Origin: an uncultured Fidelibacterota bacterium
Lineage (GTDB): Bacteria > Fidelibacterota > Marinisomatia > Marinisomatales > TCS55
DNA length: 10,457 bases
Assembly (NCBI GenBank): GCA_913041075.1
Contig: CAJWGZ010000033.1
Span: 1-10,457, forward strand
Direction of reading: 5' to 3'
Shown here: one piece after another, positions 1 through 6,026 of the stretch
How positions within the stretch are numbered: position 1 is the first letter of the stretch
Layout: each line of letters begins with the position of its first letter
Position numbers and translations under genes: made by a program
The notes under the pieces: model-generated
Told to the model about the DNA's origin: nothing
Databases searched by the model: none
What the model saw: the letters and a program-made list of their open reading frames with translations, nothing else

Positions 1-9
1 TTTTCATTG

Positions 10-53
10 TAGCGGGGGCTGGATTTGAACCAGCGACCTCCGGGTTATGAGCC
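10..53 (-). tRNA. Partial tRNA-Met (CAT anticodon): 3' half only
   Basis: Read on the minus strand, this stretch has the anticodon loop CTCATAA, the 3' side of a GC-rich anticodon stem (CCCGG), a variable loop, a perfect 5-bp T-stem (GCTGG/CCAGC) around TTCAAAT, the acceptor 3' strand CCCCGCT and discriminator A. CCA is not encoded. The matching 5' half (acceptor AGCGGGG, D-arm, 5' anticodon stem) is absent: tRNA similarity stops at GGCTCATAA, and the upstream bases (TGA of TGAGG) do not pair with the stem. The GC-rich anticodon stem and TTCAAAT loop fit an initiator tRNA, but an elongator tRNA-Met is possible. Orphan 3' halves of this kind are typical of integration sites in tRNA genes. It is unlikely to be functional. 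Confidence 0.8.
35..50 (+). repeat. Left copy of 16-bp near-direct repeat (possible attachment site)
   Basis: GACCTCCGGGTTATGA lies in the anticodon-arm and variable-loop part of the tRNA fragment. It recurs with one mismatch as GACCTTCGGGTTATGA in the last 16 bases of the window, in the same orientation. Direct repeats built from tRNA sequence at both ends of a gene block are the usual footprint of site-specific integration, but no integrase is present here. Confidence 0.45.
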
Positions 54-109
54 TCACGCATCTTCTTCAATTTTAAATTGGCTGGAAGGCAATACAGCGT
101 CAAATTATT

Positions 110-148
110 CCCACAAATAAATAGCCCCACGAATGTGGGGATTTGTGG
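110..148 (-). terminator. Hairpin downstream of the IDO gene; repeat copy 1
   Basis: CCCCAC (125-130) and GTGGGG (135-140) pair around the 4-base loop GAAT. Outside them CCACAAAT (111-118) pairs with ATTTGTGG (141-148), leaving one 6-base bulge. Read on the minus strand, the inner stem is followed by the T-rich CTATTTATTTG, 55-92 bases past the IDO stop codon, so it is a plausible intrinsic terminator for that gene. The flank CCCACAAATAA is shared with two other intergenic sites in the window. Confidence 0.55.
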
Positions 149-165
149 TTTACTTCATTTCAAAA

Positions 166-224
166 TTTTCCATTAACAAACATCTCTTTTAGAAATTCCA
201 GATTATTCTTTTTCCATTAACAAA
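166..224. repeat. 15-bp direct repeat at the 3' end of the IDO gene
   Basis: TTTTCCATTAACAAA occurs exactly at 166-180 and again at 210-224, 44 bases apart. The right copy encodes the last codons of the IDO gene just before its stop; the left copy lies beyond the stop. This looks like a small duplication of the gene's tail or slippage-type reuse. It has no known function. Confidence 0.7.
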
Positions 225-1351
225 TGTGTCTCATTTCTTGCCGTAGTCAAAAACGTAATAAACTCTGTTCCTCCAGTGCCTTCTCCCTCCTCTCCCTTTT
301 TTTCTTGGTCAGAGATATAATGAATAGCCATTTCCAGATGCTTCTTTCTAAATATATTTAGACCAGATATACACTTTTTGTAGGCATCTTTTAGCTCAAT
401 ACTTTTATTTTTGTTAAGATACTTTAGCAGTATGGGGTCTAATTCTAGTAAAGAAATAACTTTACTATGATTTGGTGGCATATATTTTCTCATCTGGATC
501 AAGAATGGGCCAGATTTGTCACTGGGATGGGTAATGCCCAATCCAGCATCTAGAGTCTGCAGTAAGGAGCTTTGTGCGGCACTACCACCAAAAAAAATCT
601 TTGGTTCCTCATTTACCCCTTCATAAACAATTCCATCATCCGGCCAACCTTTCAGAAAAGGTCTCACCCTATGATAAAAAATATCCGCTCGGCAATGTTC
701 ATACATCCGTTCTAGAGCAAGGTTAATCTTATGGATAATGGAAGCAAGATCATTAAGTGAGGTGACCACAATATTAGATTTATTGTTTTTAATTGCATCT
801 AAACAAGAAAATAGTTTAGACATTGCGCAACCTCCTACCGATTCTACTCCCACTGTAGCCAAATAAAACCAGTCTTCATCCTTACCTCCAAAGAAATTTT
901 GGAGTGTTTTTAAATTTTCAGGTGCAATCGGACCATCAGGATCGATCCTCCGCCAGTTCGATAAAACAATGGATGCATGGCTGGCGATTGGGGGCCTACC
1001 TGATCGGTGTGCTATTTCCCAAAGAGGGATTGCGAGGTTCTTTGGGATAGATTTCACTGGTTCTTCACCCCAGTTTACATAGGCATTGGCAAACATGGAT
1101 AATTGGCGCATAGATCTATCAAGCTCTGGGCCATTTTTTATCCCGGAAGGATCCAGCTGAGGAATATTATTTAAGGCATCCCGAAAATCATTATTATGAA
1201 GTAGCTCCGGCATAGCATTATTCAACTCATCCCAAGCACGGTAAGCAAGGGGCAATTCCAATAGCGGATCAGGATCGGGAAGAAATCCCCGCTCGGGATG
1301 AACATAGGTTGCAATTTTTTTCATAAAATTATGTACGTTTAATTTTACCAT
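203..1351 (-). CDS. ido: Indoleamine 2,3-dioxygenase family protein (IDO)
   Basis: Cytosolic haem enzyme predicted to insert O2 into the indole ring of tryptophan, giving N-formylkynurenine. The 382-residue protein matches the IDO family along most of its length (human IDO1 is about 400). It shows IVYEG (241-245), FFGGSAAQSS (253-262), the MRKYMPP motif (287-293) and a C-terminal GTGGT loop (358-362). By alignment from memory with human IDO1, the proximal haem ligand is His338 (in HLEMA), the distal substrate-pocket residues are Phe225 and Arg230, and the human Ser167 position is Thr166. The start is ambiguous: Met1 or Met10, neither with a Shine-Dalgarno site. The gene is divergent from acetoacetyl-CoA synthetase, 89 bases away. 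No formamidase or kynureninase gene lies nearby. Prokaryotic IDOs are less common than the analogous TDO, and tryptophan as the real substrate is inferred. Confidence 0.9.
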   Translation of the reverse strand: MVKLNVHNFMKKIATYVHPERGFLPDPDPLLELPLAYRAWDELNNAMPELLHNNDFRDALNNIPQLDPSGIKNGPELDRSMRQLSMFANAYVNWGEEPVKSIPKNLAIPLWEIAHRSGRPPIASHASIVLSNWRRIDPDGPIAPENLKTLQNFFGGKDEDWFYLATVGVESVGGCAMSKLFSCLDAIKNNKSNIVVTSLNDLASIIHKINLALERMYEHCRADIFYHRVRPFLKGWPDDGIVYEGVNEEPKIFFGGSAAQSSLLQTLDAGLGITHPSDKSGPFLIQMRKYMPPNHSKVISLLELDPILLKYLNKNKSIELKDAYKKCISGLNIFRKKHLEMAIHYISDQEKKGEEGEGTGGTEFITFLTTARNETHLLMEKE

Positions 1352-1406
1352 TTGTCGGTTTTATATAGCTAATATAAAACTTAATATTTTTTCTCTGTGT
1401 GATTTT

Positions 1407-1418
1407 AAGTTTTAACTT
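1407..1418. promoter_or_regulatory. Inverted repeat in the IDO / acetoacetyl-CoA synthetase divergent region
   Basis: AAGTT-TT-AACTT is a perfect 5-bp inverted repeat in the 89-base AT-rich gap that must hold the promoters of both divergent genes. It lies 22 bases before the synthetase start codon, a position suited to an operator. It is short and may be chance in AT-rich DNA. No convincing -35/-10 pair stands out; TTGTCG (1352-1357) and TATAAA (1373-1378) are only 15 bases apart. Confidence 0.25.
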
Positions 1419-1440
1419 CAATAAAATACTGGCTGGTTAA

Positions 1441-3384
1441 ATGAAAAACATCCTATGGAATCCACCTGAACCTAGTAAAACCCAGATGGCACAGTTTATG
1501 TACCGTGTAAATCAGGTATATGGTTTGGATATGAATTCTTACGATGAATTATTTAACTGGTCCGTAAATCATATTCCGGATTTCTGGGGCCAGATCTGGG
1601 ATTACGCTGAAATAAAGCATTCAATTCCCTACTCAACCATAGTAGATGATGTAACGAAAATGCCCGGGGCAAAATGGTTTGCCGGGGCCAAACTTAACTT
1701 TTCCGAGAATCTGCTGCGCTATAGAGATGAACAGCAGGCCATCGTATTTAAAGGGGAAGGTCAGCCAATACGCTCCATGACTTATAGTGAATTATTTTCT
1801 GAAGTTGAAAAATTGGCCCACTCCCTCAGAGAACTCGGTATTCAAAAAGGGGATCGTATTGCCGGGTTCATGCCTAATATGCCTGAGGCTGTCATTGCCA
1901 TGCTGGCAACTGTCTCTATTGGCGCCATCTGGAGTTCATCATCACCAGATTTCGGCATTAAAGGCGTTTTGGACAGGTTTTCCCAGATTAGGCCGCGAAT
2001 TATTTTTTCAGCGAATGGTTATTATTATAACGGCAAAGAATTTGATACACTTGCAAAATTAAAAGGCATTCTTAATGATCTGCCAAGCGTAGAAAAGGTT
2101 GTCATTGTTGAATACCTGAAATCAGGATTCAATGTAAAGGATATTGGAAATGCAGTTCTGTATCAGGATTTTATCGCTTCTGATCCCGAACCGCTTGTGT
2201 TTGACCAGCTCCCTTTCGATCATCCACTATATATTTTATATTCATCCGGTACCACAGGATTACCCAAGTCCATTGTCCATGGTGCAGGAGGAACATTGCT
2301 CCAGCATATGAAAGAATTGCATTTGCATTGTGATCTTAAACGTGCGGATACAATTTTTTATTTTACAACCTGCGGATGGATGATGTGGAACTGGCTGGTC
2401 AGTTCCCTTGCTGTCGGTGCAACAGTCGTCCTTTATGATGGTTTCCCATTCTACCCGGATAAGAATGCCATGTGGGATATGGTAGATGAACTGGGCATTA
2501 CAGTCTTTGGTACAAGCGCAAAATTTATCGACGCCTGCAATGACGCAAATGTCCGCCCCGGGGAAAATTTAGATCTCTCAAATTTAAGAGCGATTCTTTC
2601 CACGGGTTCACCTTTGGTGGATGAAAATTTTGATTATATATATGAACACATAAAAAGTGATATCCTGCTTGGATCCATATCCGGGGGTACAGATATCATT
2701 TCCTGTTTTGCAGCGGCAAACCCCATGCTGCCAGTCTATCGTGGAGAATTGCAATGCCGCGGCTTGGCGATGGATGTTCATGCTTATAGTCCTGCTGGAC
2801 AATCCATGATCAATCAAAAAGGCGAGTTAGTCTGCAAATCTCCTTTCCCATCCATGCCCATTTATTTCTGGAATGATGAAAATGGGTCCAAATACCAAAA
2901 AGCATATTTTGATCACTATCCCGGCGTCTGGCGCCATGGTGATTTTATTGAATTGAATGAATATGGCGGCATCCGCATCTTCGGACGCAGCGATGCCACA
3001 CTGAATCCTGGAGGCGTACGAATCGGGACCGCTGAGATCTACCGGGTTGTAGAATCATTTTCGGCAATTGAAGACAGTCTGGTCATTGGGCAGGAATGGC
3101 AGGGGGATCAACGTGTCATTCTTTTCCTGAAAATAAAAAACCAGGGGTCTCTTTCAGATGATCTGTCAATCAGGATAAAAACAGCTATTCGATCTAATTG
3201 TTCACCAAGACATGTTCCGGAAAAAATCCTGGCAATAGCGGATATCCCTTACACCATCAATGGGAAAAAAGTGGAAATTGCCGTAAAGAAAATCATTCAG
3301 GGTGAAGATGTCACAAACCGGGACGCACTGGCAAATCCGGAATCGCTGGAATACTTTAAGAATATTCCAGAATTATCAGTTTAA
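1441..3384 (+). CDS. aacS: Acetoacetyl-CoA synthetase (acetoacetate-CoA ligase)
   Basis: Cytosolic adenylate-forming ligase that activates acetoacetate with ATP and CoA to acetoacetyl-CoA. At 647 residues it has the usual full length of the family. The N-terminus has the family-specific pattern of a WNPPEP start and WFAGAKLNFSENLL (79-92). Adenylation motifs are all present: the phosphate loop YSSGTTGLPK (267-276), SGGTDI (414-419), HGDF with Asp501, GRSDAT (515-520) and the C-terminal catalytic lysine Lys609 in NGKKVE. It starts at ATG without a Shine-Dalgarno site and converges on the phenylalanine hydroxylase gene. In this context its job is clear by inference: it salvages the acetoacetate that the fumarylacetoacetase step releases from phenylalanine and tyrosine. 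A role in ketone-body or polyhydroxybutyrate turnover is also possible, but no such genes are nearby. Confidence 0.93.
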   Translation: MKNILWNPPEPSKTQMAQFMYRVNQVYGLDMNSYDELFNWSVNHIPDFWGQIWDYAEIKHSIPYSTIVDDVTKMPGAKWFAGAKLNFSENLLRYRDEQQAIVFKGEGQPIRSMTYSELFSEVEKLAHSLRELGIQKGDRIAGFMPNMPEAVIAMLATVSIGAIWSSSSPDFGIKGVLDRFSQIRPRIIFSANGYYYNGKEFDTLAKLKGILNDLPSVEKVVIVEYLKSGFNVKDIGNAVLYQDFIASDPEPLVFDQLPFDHPLYILYSSGTTGLPKSIVHGAGGTLLQHMKELHLHCDLKRADTIFYFTTCGWMMWNWLVSSLAVGATVVLYDGFPFYPDKNAMWDMVDELGITVFGTSAKFIDACNDANVRPGENLDLSNLRAILSTGSPLVDENFDYIYEHIKSDILLGSISGGTDIISCFAAANPMLPVYRGELQCRGLAMDVHAYSPAGQSMINQKGELVCKSPFPSMPIYFWNDENGSKYQKAYFDHYPGVWRHGDFIELNEYGGIRIFGRSDATLNPGGVRIGTAEIYRVVESFSAIEDSLVIGQEWQGDQRVILFLKIKNQGSLSDDLSIRIKTAIRSNCSPRHVPEKILAIADIPYTINGKKVEIAVKKIIQGEDVTNRDALANPESLEYFKNIPELSV

Positions 3385-3461
3385 ATCATTTCGAAATAAT
3401 TCTTGCCTGTCTTTTCAAGTATATTTCTAATCATTGCTTTTTCCATTGATAATGAATCCAT
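3381..3461 (-). other. Small open frame (26 codons) in the convergent intergenic gap, doubtful
   Basis: On the minus strand an ATG at 3461 opens 26 codons (starting MDSLSMEKAM, ending GKNYFEMI), with the stop overlapping the end of the synthetase gene. The same frame stays open upstream to about position 3575, about 64 codons in all, crossing the end of the hydroxylase gene and repeat copy 2; the upstream part is hydrophobic (LINTLVGFIVCGGVV). No start with a ribosome binding site supports the long version. It may be the eroded tail of a lost gene or chance. No family recognised. Confidence 0.15.
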
Positions 3462-3479
3462 GTCAAAATCTACCACGCC

Positions 3480-3513
3480 CCCACAAACAATAAATCCCAC
3501 GAGTGTATTTATT
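3480..3513 (-). terminator. Hairpin downstream of the phenylalanine hydroxylase gene; repeat copy 2
   Basis: AATAAAT (3489-3495) pairs with ATTTATT (3507-3513), with a short inner CAC/GTG match. On the minus strand the hairpin is followed by GTTTGTGGG, and it lies about 43-75 bases past the hydroxylase stop codon, where a terminator is expected. It carries CCCACAAACAA (3480-3490), identical to repeat copy 3 at 5367-5377 and one base different from copy 1. The stem is AT-rich and weak, so termination is uncertain. Confidence 0.35.
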
Positions 3514-3555
3514 AGTGTTCTAATCAAAAGGTGGTCTCTTATTGGGGTAATATTT

Positions 3556-5301
3556 TCATTCGGAATCCAAGACGTTTAAACCACGATCTATTAAATGTTT
3601 CTCTTTACTATTTATTTTTGAAATTGATATTAACGCATTTCTAACATCCGTGTACTCTCTTGAACCTTTTTTTAATAATTCAAGTATTTCTAAAAATAGT
3701 AACCATGCTTCAGACTTTTCATTTTTTAGAAGTTTAATTATCTCTTTGATTCGTTTGAAATTTTTTCCAGTTTCACGAATCGACCTTATTTCGTTATAAA
3801 TTAAAAACTCGGATTTTTCTTTTTCACTATATTTAATTTTTTTGGCAGTTTCTTCTGATTTAGATGGATAAACATCAAATTTAGTTTTATCTGCTGAACC
3901 AGAGAATACAGATGAAATCTTTATACCAACTGCCATATCATAAATTCCCCATTCAGGTTGAAATAAAACATCCCCAGTTGGGCTTGTAACTGTACAGTTT
4001 TCAAACGTCATTAACACATTTTTTCCCAATTTTTTATGAATTTTTTTAAGGACACCTATAACCTCAATGCCAGAAACGAATTCTAAATGAACGACATGTT
4101 CTCTCTTTATATTTAATGTAATTAAATCGTATTCTGTCGCATCTTCTAATGGAGTCATTAAATTACAAATTGGACCAACGGGAGATCCAAATCCTTCGGT
4201 ATGGTAAGAGATTCCATGCCCATCTAATTCTTTATTATTTACAGAAATTTGGGTTGGCCCAGTTGTTCCAATATATATTTCTTTATTAATTGAATTTTTT
4301 AGTAATCTTGTAAATAGTCCAGAAACTTGTAATCCAGAAGAATATTCACAGGTAGAAATAATTTCAGAATCTATAGCGACCTCCACAGATTCAGCCCCAC
4401 CTTTTCTAAAACACATTTGATCAGCAAAATCTTCTAATACTTGGGTTAAATGACGGCAACTTTTTGTTACAAATAATTGAGGTTGTGGATTTGTAATGTC
4501 ATAAGGTGTGTCTACTGCCTCTACTGTTAATGGTATTTTTTTAACCTTTTCATCATCCAAACACGATTTACTTTCACTTAAAGATGATAAAAGACCTGCA
4601 CCATAAATAGTGTAATTATCAACGGTCCCTACTAAACCATACTCAACAGTCCACCAATGAAGTCTTGTTAATAACGCAGACTCAGAAAGAATCGTTACAT
4701 TATTTAATTTATTATTTAAACCTTCCTCTGCTTGTTTAATCTCTTCTTTTGTAGTTGATGGATAACCTTTCATAATTGATAAATGTCTCATTGCTTCATA
4801 AACTTCTTTATCCTGTTTAGTAAACATTGCTTTAACTCCAATTTCACCGAAACGATGTAAATAAACAGAATATTCAGCATCATAAAGCATTGGTGCATGC
4901 CCTGCGGATTCATGTACAATATCTGGTGCTGGTGTGTATAAAATTTGTTCTATGGATCTCATATCTAATGCAATTGCAAGAACTTTTAATTCTTGTAATT
5001 CCATAAATGCTTGTGGTGGAATAAACCCATCGACAACAATTGCCATCCAACCAAGCTTACTTAAGCATTTGTTCATTTCTTCAATGGATGGAATTTTTTC
5101 AATAGAGATACCTGTTTTTTCAAGGCCTTCATTATAAATTGGGTGTGCGCTAGATTTTAATTGATGTGATAGTTGTCGCATTACATAGCGCCACACAGCT
5201 TGATCCCGAGCATTATAATATAAATCATAATCCTGATTTGCGATAAACTGATGTAAATGTTTTGGTATTTTCTTAAATATTACTTCTTGAGAGAAGCTCA
5301 T
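3556..5301 (-). CDS. phhA: Phenylalanine 4-hydroxylase, long form with C-terminal extension
   Basis: Non-haem iron, tetrahydropterin-dependent aromatic amino acid hydroxylase, predicted to convert phenylalanine to tyrosine. The catalytic domain (about residues 16-300) carries the iron ligands His130 and His135 in DIVHESAGHAP and Glu220 in WTVEYGL, followed by YGAGLLSS (233-240) as in animal enzymes. Residues from about 302 to 581 form an extra region with GSPVGPI and WGIYDMAVG motifs and a lysine-rich helical tail. A similar long architecture is, from memory, usual in Bacteroidota homologues, and its function is not known to me. The ATG at 5301 is chosen over a TTG at 5313 because GGAG lies 6 bases before it. 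The gene is about 32% GC in sampled lines against about 45% in the plus-strand genes. No pterin carbinolamine dehydratase gene is nearby. Tyrosine or tryptophan hydroxylase activity cannot be excluded. Confidence 0.93.
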   Translation of the reverse strand: MSFSQEVIFKKIPKHLHQFIANQDYDLYYNARDQAVWRYVMRQLSHQLKSSAHPIYNEGLEKTGISIEKIPSIEEMNKCLSKLGWMAIVVDGFIPPQAFMELQELKVLAIALDMRSIEQILYTPAPDIVHESAGHAPMLYDAEYSVYLHRFGEIGVKAMFTKQDKEVYEAMRHLSIMKGYPSTTKEEIKQAEEGLNNKLNNVTILSESALLTRLHWWTVEYGLVGTVDNYTIYGAGLLSSLSESKSCLDDEKVKKIPLTVEAVDTPYDITNPQPQLFVTKSCRHLTQVLEDFADQMCFRKGGAESVEVAIDSEIISTCEYSSGLQVSGLFTRLLKNSINKEIYIGTTGPTQISVNNKELDGHGISYHTEGFGSPVGPICNLMTPLEDATEYDLITLNIKREHVVHLEFVSGIEVIGVLKKIHKKLGKNVLMTFENCTVTSPTGDVLFQPEWGIYDMAVGIKISSVFSGSADKTKFDVYPSKSEETAKKIKYSEKEKSEFLIYNEIRSIRETGKNFKRIKEIIKLLKNEKSEAWLLFLEILELLKKGSREYTDVRNALISISKINSKEKHLIDRGLNVLDSE

Positions 5302-5307
5302 TATCAA

Positions 5308-5311
5308 CTCC
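5308..5311 (-). promoter_or_regulatory. Ribosome binding site that fixes the phhA start
   Basis: GGAG on the minus strand sits 6 bases upstream of the ATG at 5301. This is the reason for preferring that start over the in-frame TTG at 5313, which lies upstream of the site. Confidence 0.7.
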
Positions 5312-5364
5312 AATATAAATTATCAAACCCAGCAATGGTTTTATCATATCCAAATCTACCCATC

Positions 5365-5399
5365 ATCCCACAAACAAAAAACCCCGGGTAATCTGGGAT
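5365..5399 (-). terminator. Hairpin between phhA and the lrp-family gene; repeat copy 3
   Basis: CCCCGG (5382-5387) pairs with TCTGGG (5392-5397) with one mismatch and one wobble around the loop GTAA. On the minus strand the stem is followed directly by TTTTTTG, the form of an intrinsic terminator, and then GTTTGTGGG as in the other copies. It points towards phhA and lies 64-98 bases upstream of its start, so it could be an attenuator-like leader hairpin, the terminator of a lost minus-strand gene, or a barrier to read-through. CCCACAAACAA is at 5367-5377. Confidence 0.4.
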
Positions 5400-5504
5400 T
5401 GACGGTATGGCTAGGCAAAAGAGTAAAGTTTATTGATGAAACTGGGAGATTGCAACTCTTCAACAGGTAAACAAAAGAGAAAACAACTTTTTTAGAATAA
5501 TATT

Positions 5505-5534
5505 TTGTAATTTCAATTTAATGACTAATATAAT
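5505..5534 (+). promoter_or_regulatory. Candidate promoter of the homogentisate-pathway operon
   Basis: TTGTAA (5505-5510) and a perfect TATAAT (5529-5534) are separated by 18 bases, about 30 bases before the start codon of the regulator gene. The surroundings are very AT-rich, so chance matches are likely. The -35 box matches the consensus at only four of six positions. If the host is a Bacteroidota member, its promoters may follow a different consensus. Confidence 0.35.
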
Positions 5535-5565
5535 CCTTTATTTTTAACATTAATAGAATTTATAT

Positions 5566-6024
5566 ATGGATTTAGATTCTAAAGACAAACATTTATTGGA
5601 AGAACTCCAGGCGAATAGCCGTATCACAAATGCTGAACTGGCCAAACGTATAGGGCTCTCCCCAAGTAGTACTTTAGAACGCGTGAAAAAGCTTGAAGTC
5701 AGCGGATTTATCGATAAATACATTACTCTTTTGAACCCGAGAAAAGCTGGCTATTCCTGCTTCACATTTGTGGAAATAAAATTAGCCCGTCATGGAGAAA
5801 CACCGGTGGAAGATTTTATTAGTTCCATTGCTCACATTCCGGAAGTGCTCGAATGCCACCACATTACCGGTGAAGCAGATTTTCTACTAAAGGTGGCAAC
5901 CAAAGATATCCCCGCCTATGAAGAATTGATCCTTCATCAATTATCTGCTCTTGCCAACGTTCAAACAATGAAAACTTCTGTAGTTCTTTCCACTTTTAAA
6001 AGCGAAACAAAACTTACGGTTTAA
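5566..6024 (+). CDS. Lrp/AsnC family transcriptional regulator
   Basis: A 152-residue DNA-binding protein of the feast/famine regulator family. The N-terminal winged helix-turn-helix (about 1-60) shows the family pattern: LDSKDKHLLEELQANSRIT, then the recognition helix region LAKRIGLSPSSTLERVKKLE and GFI. The C-terminal RAM ligand-binding domain (about 65-145) contains FVEIKL, the VLECHHITGEADFLLKV segment typical of the family, and a closing MKTSVVLSTFK strand. Such proteins bind amino acids and form dimers and higher oligomers. It is the first gene of the catabolic operon, 2 bases before the aminotransferase, so control of this operon in response to phenylalanine, tyrosine or a related amino acid is a reasonable inference. 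It starts at ATG with no Shine-Dalgarno site. The 264-base upstream gap could hold its operators. Confidence 0.93.
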   Translation: MDLDSKDKHLLEELQANSRITNAELAKRIGLSPSSTLERVKKLEVSGFIDKYITLLNPRKAGYSCFTFVEIKLARHGETPVEDFISSIAHIPEVLECHHITGEADFLLKVATKDIPAYEELILHQLSALANVQTMKTSVVLSTFKSETKLTV

Positions 6025-6026
6025 CC

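Noticed and set aside
203..1351. Tryptophan 2,3-dioxygenase or an unknown protein for the first gene
   Set aside because: Motifs GGSAAQSS, MRKYMPP, HLEMA and GTGGT with their spacing match IDO and not TDO, which has a different N-terminal and helical signature.
1787..2062. 91-codon plus-strand frame
   Set aside because: It lies inside the acetoacetyl-CoA synthetase gene in another frame and has no independent support.
5302..5313. TTG start at 5313 for phhA (585 residues)
   Set aside because: A GGAG ribosome binding site lies between the TTG and the ATG at 5301 with ideal spacing to the ATG, so the four extra residues are probably not translated.
3480..5399. phhA as an integron gene cassette with attC-like hairpins
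   Set aside because: The flanking hairpins lack the GTTRRRY/RYYYAAC core pairs, there is no integrase, and copy 1 lies far away after another gene. A terminator or repeat explanation is simpler.
5314..5565. Riboswitch or T-box in the phhA/regulator gap
   Set aside because: Apart from the short hairpin repeat and a candidate promoter, I see no multi-stem conserved structure or T-box motif.
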